A stretch of DNA of 7,223 nucleotides from Candidatus Parvarchaeota archaeon (GCA_016866895.1 VGKX01000047.1:1-7223); one strand, 5' to 3'; counted from the stretch's first letter, positions 1-5,524 are shown. A program made the numbers and translations. The notes: generated by a model from the letters alone, not told the origin.

Positions 1-119
1 GAAAATCTCTTTGGGAATGTCTCTATGTAGTCCTTTGCAAGCTTGTCTGAAAACCATTGCCTGTAGTCAACGTATTTTTCAGCTTCTTCTATGTTTGTTA
101 TTTCCCTGCCTTTTGCCAT
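1..119 (-). CDS. E', partial second copy of small helical protein E (3' end outside window)
   Basis: This is the first 39 codons plus two bases of a gene that runs off the left edge. It starts at ATG 119-117 (MAKGREITNIEEAEK...) and is preceded by a GGTGG ribosome binding site six bases upstream. The visible protein is identical in all 39 residues to gene E at 4895-5260; the only base difference (position 24 versus 5165) is a synonymous ATA/ATT isoleucine codon. The family is not recognised. What is visible is a charged, helical, soluble N-terminus with no signal peptide. It follows gene A by 159 nt and has its own possible promoter, so it may head another operon laid out like E-C-D-B-A. If the window edge is also a contig edge, the repeat may have caused the assembly break. 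Confidence 0.85.
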   Translation of the reverse strand, partial: MAKGREITNIEEAEKYVDYRQWFSDKLAKDYIETFPKRF

Positions 120-130
120 TGACAACCACC
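1..130. repeat. direct repeat copy 1 (5' end of E')
   Basis: These 130 bases match 5142-5271 with one mismatch (t24 versus a5165). Identity stops at position 130, just upstream of the ribosome binding site; the next bases (ttttag versus acgtgc) are unrelated. The left limit is unknown because the window ends inside the repeat. The near-perfect match including synonymous positions implies recent duplication or gene conversion. Confidence 0.97.
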
Positions 131-182
131 TTTTAGATTTCGTAAATGCAGAAACTCCGATATTTAATTTTGCCTTTTCTTA

Positions 183-190
183 CTTATAAG
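183..190 (-). promoter_or_regulatory. possible archaeal TATA box for E'
   Basis: On the transcribed strand the sequence reads gCTTATAAGta, a TATA-like octamer about 65-70 nt upstream of the E' ATG. An initiation site about 25 nt downstream would fall near position 160 in an AT-rich stretch and leave a leader of about 40 nt carrying the GGTGG ribosome binding site. This is the only convincing TATA-like element between A and E'. The assignment rests on sequence resemblance alone and assumes an archaeal host. Confidence 0.35.
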
Positions 191-230
191 CATATTGGTT
201 GGCATATATGTGGATTGAGTGGCGCATGCT

Positions 231-258
231 GCACCGCAAAGCAGAGGCATCGCAAAGC
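231..258. repeat. two tandem 12-bp units upstream of the E' promoter
   Basis: gcaccgcaaagc (231-242) and gcatcgcaaagc (247-258) differ at one base and are offset by 16 bp. They lie between the stop codon of A and the TATA-like box of E', where a regulator operator could sit. No equivalent is seen upstream of E. They could equally be chance or remnants of a duplication. The rest of 120-278 shows nothing else recognisable. Confidence 0.4.
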
Positions 259-278
259 AAGTACTGACCAGGCGCAAG

Positions 279-1613
279 CTAAAATTTATTTATTAGCTTA
301 TCTTTTTTTATTTTTGGCAGGACAACTCCAGGGTATTGCTGCTTGCTTTGTTGGTTTTGTTCTACTTGCACAGGCCGGTCCTGCTGATTTTCTGTTTTTT
401 GCCCCGAGTCTTGGCCCTGTTGGTTTAGCTTTTGCTCCCGCAGTTGCTGCTCCTGCAGCTGCTGCCCGGCTTTTTTTCTGTTTTCCTCAACGACTCTTCT
501 GGCTGCTTCCTGCTCGTCAGCCTGGACTTGCTCCCTGCTTGGTGGCGCAAACGGATCGTAAATTGCCTTGCCAGACCGAAGAATGTTTGGGGCGATGGCA
601 AGAAGTTTTTTTGGCTTTGACGTAAATGAGATTGATTTGAGTGATTTTTTTGTAAGGTGCCAGGGTGCGCCTATGAAGGCCCCTGCCGCAGTATGAAGAA
701 GGTCGGCTGAGGCAGAGGCAGGGTACGCAAACCATTTTGGCGCTGAAATGCCTTCCTGGCCCATCTTGTGCGTCTTTTTTATCCAGTGGAGAGGGTCCCT
801 GTATGGAATTGCAAGAAACGAGCTTACTTTTGCCCTGATTCCTTTAGCACTTGTTGTGCCTGCAGGAGCCCTGTATTTGTTTTTGAAAAGTTTTGCAAGG
901 TCTTCAAGGGCTGCCTTTGCAGCCTCGCACTTTTCAAATTTGCCCTTTGTTTCAAGGGTGGACAAGTGCGGCTCAAGGTGCGATATAAATGCAGCGCCAA
1001 ATATCTTCGGGCTTACCGACTGGGCCGCCCCCCTGGCAGTTGACTTGAGCTGCGCATCTGATATTGCCTTTGTCGCCGCCTGCACAAGGGTTTGCTTGAC
1101 TGATTGGTAAATTTCTTCCTTGGTTTGTTCAAGTGCCCTTGTTTTTGCCGCATTTACTGCCTTTATTCCAAATTCGGATTTCACTTCCTTGACAGCATCC
1201 CTGACAACCGAGGATGTGATGTTTTTGACCTCTTTTTTGGCGGCATCCAGGGCAACCAAAGCTATTTTCTTGTTGCCGACCCCGACTGCAGCTTTAGCAG
1301 TTGAGCCAAAACCCTCGCCAGCCCTTGCAAGCCAGGCCGTGATTTCCTTTTTCAGGGTTTCCCGAACTGGCTTAAAGGCGGCTTTTGCGCCAAGGCCGCC
1401 TGGGTTGAGGGTTGCAATGTCAAGTGCAAGGGTGCCAATGGACAGCATGGCATAGCCGGAGCCTGCCATGTAGTTTCCATCCCTGAATGAGAGATATGCG
1501 TCCCTACCTGAGATATAAGAGCTGAAAATAGGTGCAAACTCCAAAGCCTTGGTCCATGTGGATTTATCGCTTGGCTTTTGGTAGTCGAAAAACAATTGAA
1601 AAAGCAATGCCAA
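279..1613 (-). CDS. A, large member of the DAYL-head paralog family (444 aa)
   Basis: Function unknown. The N-terminal module (residues about 1-70) is shared with B and C: E25-F26-x-P28, then GRDAYLSFRDG (36-46), a hydrophobic helix (about 49-66) and D65. Residues about 80-345 are Ala/Lys-rich and predicted helical, with a moderately hydrophobic patch near 305-318 (LLHTAAGAFIGAPWHL) that could insert in or lie on a membrane. Residues about 357-428 form a strikingly Gln/Glu-rich, probably disordered tail ending in KIKKDKLINKF. The start is TTG at 1613-1611, chosen because a GGTGA motif (1618-1622) lies four bases upstream, an in-frame TAA lies just upstream, and the resulting N-terminus (ALLFQLFF) aligns with that of B (SLLTFQLG). 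It is the last gene before the A-E' gap and begins 38 nt after B. There is no classical signal peptide and no catalytic motif is evident. Confidence 0.88.
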   Translation of the reverse strand: MALLFQLFFDYQKPSDKSTWTKALEFAPIFSSYISGRDAYLSFRDGNYMAGSGYAMLSIGTLALDIATLNPGGLGAKAAFKPVRETLKKEITAWLARAGEGFGSTAKAAVGVGNKKIALVALDAAKKEVKNITSSVVRDAVKEVKSEFGIKAVNAAKTRALEQTKEEIYQSVKQTLVQAATKAISDAQLKSTARGAAQSVSPKIFGAAFISHLEPHLSTLETKGKFEKCEAAKAALEDLAKLFKNKYRAPAGTTSAKGIRAKVSSFLAIPYRDPLHWIKKTHKMGQEGISAPKWFAYPASASADLLHTAAGAFIGAPWHLTKKSLKSISFTSKPKKLLAIAPNILRSGKAIYDPFAPPSREQVQADEQEAARRVVEENRKKAGQQLQEQQLREQKLNQQGQDSGQKTENQQDRPVQVEQNQQSKQQYPGVVLPKIKKDKLINKF

Positions 1614-1617
1614 TGTT

Positions 1618-1622
1618 TCACC
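1618..1622 (-). promoter_or_regulatory. GGTGA ribosome binding site fixing the TTG start of A
   Basis: GGTGA is followed by four bases (aaca) and TTG. The nearby ATG at 1624 is in another frame and leads to a short shadow ORF, so this site decides the non-ATG start. Confidence 0.65.
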
Positions 1623-1651
1623 ATTGAATTAAGCGGGTTTTGTGCATCAGG

Positions 1652-2632
1652 CTAAAACAGGTCTATAATCTTTTTTGACTGGGATGTATCTACAGAAGTC
1701 TGACCTGCGCCAGGTTGTGCCATGCCAGGTGGGGGTTGATTAAGGTCGCTGCGCTGCTGCTGGTTTGCATTTTGCTGTGCTGCATCGAGCTGTTGCTGCT
1801 TCTTGTCTGAAAGCTGGGACTGCTCCTGATTTTCGCCAAAAACATATCCCTTGAACTGGCCCTTAAGGCCATAGTACATTGCAGTGTGGAACCTGCCGCT
1901 TCTTATGAGCTTTTTTGCGGCTGATGCTGTTGACTGCTGCGCAGTGCGAAGGCTTGCAGTTGCCTCCTTGAGAAGCTTCTGTTTTTTTGGGACAGATGTG
2001 ACGGATTTTGCAAGTTTAATGTCCTGATTTGCAAGCTCAAGGAGCACTTGAGCCTCCTTGACCTCCCCAGTTGCCTTTGCCCGCTTGCCAGAAAAAAGTA
2101 TGTTTTTCGGGTTAAGCTTGCCCGTATTGAGCTTTGGAATTGAATTGAGATTGATTATTTTGTTTGTCTTGGCTATGTGCCTTTCAGTCTGCTCCACTGT
2201 TTTTTCAAGAAGCTTTGTGGCCTCGCCAAGGCCTTTTTTTGTGGTTGTTTCGCCAATCTGGACTGCGGTCTGCTCTGTCATCCTCTGCGCGGTTTTTGCT
2301 GCTGCCTCCTTGCCCCAAATTTTGCCAAAACCGCAAAGCGCCTTTATGCCGCGCATGAGGCTCCCTTGTGCAGCTGCCGCGGGTGCTGTTGCAGTGCCAA
2401 ATGAGCCTACAATTGCAACTCCTGTTACAACATCAAGTGCAGCAGAAGCAACAGTCAAAGCAGATAGCGCAAAGCCCTTGGCTGTGCTACCATCCTTGAA
2501 GGCAAGATATGCGTCCCTGCCGGTTATCCATGTGCCGGTTACCGGCATGAACTCCGCTACCCTTGTCCCAACGGATTTTTCCGCCTCTGACTGATAGTTA
2601 AAAACACCAAGCTGGAAAGTCAACAAAGACAT
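1652..2632 (-). CDS. B, DAYL-head paralog family member (326 aa)
   Basis: Function unknown. The N-terminal module has E27-F28-x-P30, then GRDAYLAFKDG (38-48), a hydrophobic Ala-rich helix (about 53-77) and D67, matching A and C in spacing. A Gly/Ala-rich linker (about 77-92) follows, then long helical stretches with coiled-coil-like composition (about 110-160 and 185-245). The tail from about residue 267 is Gln/Asn/Pro-rich and probably disordered, ending in SKKIIDLF, which resembles the C-terminus of A (DKLINKF). The ATG at 2632-2630 is preferred over the in-frame GTG at 2641 because that GTG lies inside the GAGGTGA ribosome binding site. B sits 30 nt after D and 38 nt before A, consistent with one transcript. 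An effector, surface or virion structural role is compatible with the composition but not shown. Confidence 0.9.
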   Translation of the reverse strand: MSLLTFQLGVFNYQSEAEKSVGTRVAEFMPVTGTWITGRDAYLAFKDGSTAKGFALSALTVASAALDVVTGVAIVGSFGTATAPAAAAQGSLMRGIKALCGFGKIWGKEAAAKTAQRMTEQTAVQIGETTTKKGLGEATKLLEKTVEQTERHIAKTNKIINLNSIPKLNTGKLNPKNILFSGKRAKATGEVKEAQVLLELANQDIKLAKSVTSVPKKQKLLKEATASLRTAQQSTASAAKKLIRSGRFHTAMYYGLKGQFKGYVFGENQEQSQLSDKKQQQLDAAQQNANQQQRSDLNQPPPGMAQPGAGQTSVDTSQSKKIIDLF

Positions 2633-2637
2633 TGGAT

Positions 2638-2644
2638 TCACCTC
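2638..2644 (-). promoter_or_regulatory. GAGGTGA ribosome binding site of B
   Basis: The best Shine-Dalgarno match in the window, five bases before ATG 2632. It shows that the in-frame GTG at 2641 is part of the site and not the start. Confidence 0.75.
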
Positions 2645-2662
2645 TTAACTCACGTTGCTTCT

Positions 2663-3763
2663 TCACTGGCTCCAAAGCTCGCCGTATTTTTCCTTGAGCT
2701 TCTCAAAGTTTCGCCCAAGTTTCTTTGCAATCTGCTCCCTTGCATCATCATCCTTGGCTGCAAGCAGCCTGCGGGCGTTTTTAGTCCCAAGGCTTAAGTA
2801 CATGTCAGTGACAAGGGCGACATTTTCAAGCTCGCCTGACAGCTCCTTTCTTGCAGTGCGGGTAAGCCTGCTTTGCCTGACTTTGATTTTCTTTGCACCC
2901 TCTCCGTGGGTCACATCATAATATGCCCGCTCAAACGCATCGTACAGCTTGGAGTTGAACTGCTGCTGGGACAGGCCACCAGCATACTTTTTCATTTCAT
3001 CGTATGCCTCCTTTGTGATTGCCTGGCTGTACTCCTTTTTGTGGATTAATTCTGCATCGACTTCAACCCTTATCGGAACAGTGGAAATTGTCCCGGGGCC
3101 TGAGACAATGGAAGAGATAGGCCTTTTCACATGGTCGGCTATTAGGGAACTGACGTCCGCATCGCTAAGAAGGACAAGGGCAACGTTCGCATGCTTCAGG
3201 GCCATGTCCTTATCGCCCCTGTTAAGTGACTCGACTGCCCCTTTTGCCGATTTGGAAAGCTCCCAGAACAACCCGTCTTTATCAGCTTTGTCGTCAAAAA
3301 ACTTAGTGGAGAGGGTCGAGAGGAGTTGCTTGGCGTCCCACATCGGGCTTCCAGAGCCCGAGGACAGATTGTACTGTATTTTGGTTATAGACACGTAAAG
3401 GTCTGTTGTGTCAACAAGCATGTCTATTGCCTTGAGGGCTTTGGAATAGTCCGGTCTGGCTGACGTGAGCTGGGCGCCTATCTCTGTTTTTACGGCACTG
3501 ATTATATCCATATAGGGTTTTGGCAAAAGCCTTGAGATGTAATCCAAGCTCATTTTCGATGGGTCGAACTGATTTTTGTAATTCCTTGAGATGGCATTTT
3601 CCGCAGATTTAACAAGGTTTAGGGCATCAGTTGCCTTCCCTTTAATCAGGTCTTCTCTTGCAACTGAGAAAATGTCCTGGTATTGGGCCCATCTTGTGGC
3701 ATTTTGCCCAACCTCGTCTGAGACCCTGGATGTTGCCATCTTCATCGAAAACACAAATACCAC
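2663..3763 (-). CDS. D, all-helical protein of unknown function (about 366 aa)
   Basis: I do not recognise this family. The sequence is predicted almost entirely helical and soluble, with no convincing membrane segment. Three stretches (about residues 37-58, 105-122 and 178-200) share a loose pattern of a short polar turn followed by an Ala/Leu-rich helix (GKATDALNLVKSAENA, YSKALKAIDMLVD, GDKDMALKHANVALVLL), reminiscent of TPR-like helical hairpins but too weak to call. The C-terminal third is highly charged (KKIKVRQSRLTRTARKE and KKLGRNFEKLKEKYGELWSQ) and could form a coiled coil or bind another protein or nucleic acid. It lacks the DAYL head of its neighbours A, B and C, so it may be a scaffold or chaperone-like partner; that is inference from context only. 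The start is uncertain: GTG 3763 has the better spacing to GGTGA, but ATG 3745 and ATG 3739 (MATSRVSDE) are also possible. Confidence 0.85.
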   Translation of the reverse strand: MVFVFSMKMATSRVSDEVGQNATRWAQYQDIFSVAREDLIKGKATDALNLVKSAENAISRNYKNQFDPSKMSLDYISRLLPKPYMDIISAVKTEIGAQLTSARPDYSKALKAIDMLVDTTDLYVSITKIQYNLSSGSGSPMWDAKQLLSTLSTKFFDDKADKDGLFWELSKSAKGAVESLNRGDKDMALKHANVALVLLSDADVSSLIADHVKRPISSIVSGPGTISTVPIRVEVDAELIHKKEYSQAITKEAYDEMKKYAGGLSQQQFNSKLYDAFERAYYDVTHGEGAKKIKVRQSRLTRTARKELSGELENVALVTDMYLSLGTKNARRLLAAKDDDAREQIAKKLGRNFEKLKEKYGELWSQ

Positions 3764-3768
3764 ATAAA

Positions 3769-3773
3769 TCACC
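3769..3773 (-). promoter_or_regulatory. GGTGA ribosome binding site upstream of D
   Basis: The motif is five bases before GTG 3763 (in frame with D) and three bases before ATG 3765 (out of frame). The ATG would encode only MWYLCFR and stop at a TGA overlapping the in-frame ATG at 3745 (ATGA). The site therefore supports either a GTG start or a translationally coupled mini-leader. Confidence 0.6.
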
Positions 3774-3812
3774 TTTTCCTTCGTTAGGTTCTATTTGCCA
3801 AGTGCGCCGCTC

Positions 3813-3998
3813 TCACTGCTGCTCTCGCATCATTTTCAAAAGCTCTTCGTGGGTAAGTTTCTTTTTTGGCAAATTTACACCTGATTTTCGGGGTTTTTGC
3901 CCGGGCTCATTTTTCCTGGCTTTGTCATCTTCCACTCTCTGCTTTTCAGGGATCTTGCTCTCGGATTTTTGACGTTCAATTGTTTTGGCGTCAGTCAC
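3813..3998 (-). CDS. charged tail ORF, probably the displaced C-terminus of C or a small overlapping gene
   Basis: This reading frame is one base ahead of C and continues past the stop of C. From GTG 3998 it would encode 61 residues (MTDAKTIERQKSESKIPEK...) ending in ELLKMMREQQ; GTG 3998 overlaps the end of C by eight bases. The frame is also open upstream to beyond 4180 and is coding-like there (KRPASSKDSIPSVLPDKSK). It is hydrophilic and Lys/Glu/Gln-rich, like the tails of paralogs A and B. If it is expressed, the gap to D becomes 49 nt, like the other gaps in this operon; without it the gap is an exceptional 227 nt. No Shine-Dalgarno motif precedes GTG 3998, which favours a frameshifted extension of C (programmed, mutational or assembly error) over an independent gene, though termination-reinitiation cannot be excluded. 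Confidence 0.6.
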   Translation of the reverse strand: MTDAKTIERQKSESKIPEKQRVEDDKARKNEPGQKPRKSGVNLPKKKLTHEELLKMMREQQ

Positions 3999-4842
3999 TT
4001 TTCCAGGTCTTGAAACTTTTGACTTGTCCGGAAGGACCGACGGGATTGAGTCCTTGGAGCTTGCCGGACGTTTGTTGGCTTGGTTTGAACTTGCTTTCAA
4101 GCCATTCCGTTGCACTGTACAGGTGTGGCTCTGCCCAATCACCGATAGCAGGGGTTTGCCTAAAACCAACGCCCCCCACCAAGCCAACCCCGATGGGCCA
4201 TGCGGTGCCTTTGACCAGTGCCATAGTCGCGTCCGTCACCGCGCTTTGCGCCTGCCTTGAGGTTTTAACCAGTTCCAAAACTGCGTCTTTTTTGAGTGTT
4301 ACTTGCCTTGCGCCCCCGGCTGTTTTCAAGGCCACTGCAGACTGCGTTGCCGATAGCGTGACCAGCCCCGAAACCTTTGTGCCAAGCTTGCGCAGTGCCG
4401 GGTCTGCACTCTGAAGCGTTGCCATTTGAGGGCGATTTAGTTGATTGAGCCTGTTTAGCTCCCTGGATGCAAACTTTGTTTCGTTCATTGCAGTCCTTGC
4501 AGTTGCATTGAGCTCCCGCGCGGTTGCACTTTTCAGGGTTGTCTTTGTGATTTTTGTGCCGACCTGTTTTGCAGTCAGGCCAAACAGCTCGCGTGTTGCT
4601 GCCTTTATGCCCATCTTGCCCATTGCGCCTGCGCCTGCAAAAATGCCTGATGCCATAAGAACATCTGTGGCTGCCGAGGCGATTGTGATTATGGACATGA
4701 CAGCACCCCTGCCAATGTTTCCGTCCTTGAACTGCAGATAGGCGTCCTTTCCAGTAATTATTGTTCCGGCAACCGGCACAAACTCCCCCGCCTTCTCGTA
4801 CCATGACTTGTTTGCCGTCGGGTCTGCGTATACAGGTGACAT
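3991..4842 (-). CDS. C, DAYL-head paralog family member (283 aa in frame)
   Basis: Function unknown. The N-terminal module has E20-F21-x-P23-V-x-G26, then GKDAYLQFKDG (31-41), a hydrophobic helix (about 47-64) and D60, with the same spacings as A and B. A Gly/Ala-rich stretch (66-78) leads into a Thr/Ala/Lys-rich helical middle (about 80-210), then a small-residue hydrophobic segment (about 214-226, WPIGVGLVGGVGF) and an amphipathic stretch (DWAEPHLYSATEWLESKF). Unlike A and B, the frame stops soon after without a charged tail; such a tail lies in the +1 frame at 3813-3998. ATG 4842 has GGAGGG (4849-4854) six bases upstream. It follows E by 52 nt. The C-terminal end of the functional protein is uncertain because of the likely frame change between about 4095 and 3991. 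Confidence 0.88.
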   Translation of the reverse strand: MSPVYADPTANKSWYEKAGEFVPVAGTIITGKDAYLQFKDGNIGRGAVMSIITIASAATDVLMASGIFAGAGAMGKMGIKAATRELFGLTAKQVGTKITKTTLKSATARELNATARTAMNETKFASRELNRLNQLNRPQMATLQSADPALRKLGTKVSGLVTLSATQSAVALKTAGGARQVTLKKDAVLELVKTSRQAQSAVTDATMALVKGTAWPIGVGLVGGVGFRQTPAIGDWAEPHLYSATEWLESKFKPSQQTSGKLQGLNPVGPSGQVKSFKTWKSD

Positions 4843-4894
4843 TAATATCCCTCCGAAATAACTTTACTGGCTAATTTACAGCTCTTGCAGTTTT

Positions 4895-5260
4895 TTACGC
4901 CGATGCAGCAACCTGCGCCTTCAATGTGCCAATAAAGCTGTCTGCAATCTGCTTTCCGTTGTTTTGCTCAAGCCATTTTTTAATCATGGCAAAATTGGAC
5001 CTGAACTCCTTGTTTGAGTCAATTGCCTTTCTAAACGAGGTGTTCTGGCTGTAGGTGTAATAGACAAGAAGAGAGTACATTGTAAGCACGTTTTGCGCTT
5101 CCTGGTAGATGTACTGCCTGTCAGAATCAGAAGAGACTGCGGAAAATCTCTTTGGGAATGTCTCAATGTAGTCCTTTGCAAGCTTGTCTGAAAACCATTG
5201 CCTGTAGTCAACGTATTTTTCAGCTTCTTCTATGTTTGTTATTTCCCTGCCTTTTGCCAT
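4895..5260 (-). CDS. E, small helical protein of unknown function (121 aa)
   Basis: No family recognised. It is a soluble, probably all-helical protein with aromatic and charged residues spread through it (EEAEKYVDYRQWFSDKL, VLTMYSLLVYYTYSQNTSF, MIKKWLEQNNGKQIADSF) and no signal peptide or transmembrane segment. ATG 5260 is chosen because GGTGG (5267-5271) lies six bases upstream and because the identity with E' covers exactly the region from this ribosome binding site inward. The longer in-frame extension to 5329 (a Cys/Pro-rich run) is read through promoter-like sequence and is rejected. It is the first gene of the presumed E-C-D-B-A operon and the only one present twice. Its position ahead of the DAYL-head proteins suggests a dedicated partner (adaptor, chaperone or immunity-like protein), which is inference. 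Confidence 0.88.
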   Translation of the reverse strand: MAKGREITNIEEAEKYVDYRQWFSDKLAKDYIETFPKRFSAVSSDSDRQYIYQEAQNVLTMYSLLVYYTYSQNTSFRKAIDSNKEFRSNFAMIKKWLEQNNGKQIADSFIGTLKAQVAASA

Positions 5261-5271
5261 TGACAACCACC
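5142..5271. repeat. direct repeat copy 2 (5' half of E with its ribosome binding site)
   Basis: These 130 bases are identical to 1-130 except for one synonymous base (a5165 versus t24). The repeat extends to the end of the visible E' copy, so its true length is unknown. Its right limit is abrupt and falls in the ribosome binding site, so the two copies have unrelated upstream regions and are probably regulated differently. Confidence 0.97.
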
Positions 5272-5334
5272 ACGTGCCAAGTTTATATCCTGCTGTAAAG
5301 CAGGTGCAGGGGCAGGGGCAAAACGCCACGTGCC
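5270..5334. repeat. two copies of a 9-bp CACGTG element flanking the E promoter
   Basis: ccacgtgcc occurs at 5270-5278 and 5326-5334, 56 bp apart, one touching the ribosome binding site of E and the other upstream of the hairpin and TATA-like box. The core CACGTG is a palindrome. The element is absent upstream of E', because the E/E' identity ends here. A paired operator is plausible; a chance repeat is possible. Confidence 0.4.
5281..5304 (-). promoter_or_regulatory. TATA-like box and adjoining hairpin upstream of E
   Basis: On the transcribed strand GGATATAAAC (5281-5290) resembles an archaeal TATA box. Its centre is about 26 nt upstream of the E ATG, which would give an almost leaderless transcript, although a GGTGG motif is also present. 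A perfect 6-bp inverted repeat, cctgct-gtaa-agcagg (5289-5304), abuts it on the upstream side, where a repressor or activator could bind. An alternative promoter is the AT-rich stretch at 5351-5387. None is proven. Confidence 0.35.
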
Positions 5335-5355
5335 TGCAAGACAGCAGCGATTATT

Positions 5356-5481
5356 TTACCAAAATTGGGAAATTTGAATTAATAAAATGGTTGGTTGGGT
5401 TTCGAGGGTGGGATGGTTTTTGGTTGTTGCTGGTTTGGTTTTTGGTTGTTGCTGGTTTGGTTTTTTGTTTTTGGCTGGCAT
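5356..5481 (-). CDS. possible 41-aa Lys/Gln/Pro-rich mini-ORF in the G-E gap
   Basis: ATG 5481 opens a 41-codon frame beginning MPAKNKKPNQQQPKTKPATT and ending in a short hydrophobic run (ILLIQISQFW) before TAA 5358-5356. It runs through the 22-bp repeat. No Shine-Dalgarno motif is evident. Because the repeat unit is 22 bp, not a multiple of three, its two copies are read in different frames, which argues against selection for a peptide repeat. Low-confidence entry; the stretch may simply be an untranslated leader. Confidence 0.2.
   Translation of the reverse strand: MPAKNKKPNQQQPKTKPATTKNHPTLETQPTILLIQISQFW
5415..5458. repeat. two perfect tandem copies of a 22-bp G/T-rich unit
   Basis: Positions 5415-5436 and 5437-5458 are identical (unit begins ggtttttggttgttg on the plus strand), followed by a degenerate third start at 5459. 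The transcribed strand is therefore rich in CAA and ACC. Just beside it (5389-5416) the plus strand carries several GG/GGG runs separated by short loops, a possible two-layer G-quadruplex. It lies in the 264-nt gap between G and E, where no confident gene is seen. Confidence 0.9.
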
Positions 5482-5524
5482 AACTAACTTGCCTGCAATT
5501 ATTTTGTTGTATTCTGTCGTGGTT

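Noticed and set aside
146..625. Plus-strand ORF of 159 codons
   Set aside because: It crosses the end of A and the A-E' gap, is Leu/Ala/Pro/Phe-rich as expected for the antisense of a Gln/Lys/Glu-rich tail, and has no ribosome binding site. A explains the coding signal.
2058..2594. Plus-strand ORF of 178 codons antisense to B
   Set aside because: Ser/Ala/Pro/Phe-rich mirror of a Lys/Ala-rich helical gene. B has a strong ribosome binding site and paralogs; this frame has neither.
3866..4414. Plus-strand ORF of 182 codons over C and its tail
   Set aside because: Low-complexity antisense frame without a ribosome binding site; the minus strand carries the conserved DAYL protein and the tail.
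4265..4804. Minus-strand Cys/His/Asn/Arg-rich ORF of 179 codons resembling a zinc-binding protein
   Set aside because: It is an alternate frame of C starting within C; the C frame has the ribosome binding site and the paralog-conserved head.
5261..5329. N-terminal extension of E with a CPCPCTC run
   Set aside because: It reads through the hairpin and TATA-like box, lies outside the region identical in E', and E has a better start with GGTGG at ATG 5260.
5415..5458. 22-bp repeats considered as a CRISPR array
   Set aside because: The units are directly adjacent with no spacers, and only two copies exist.
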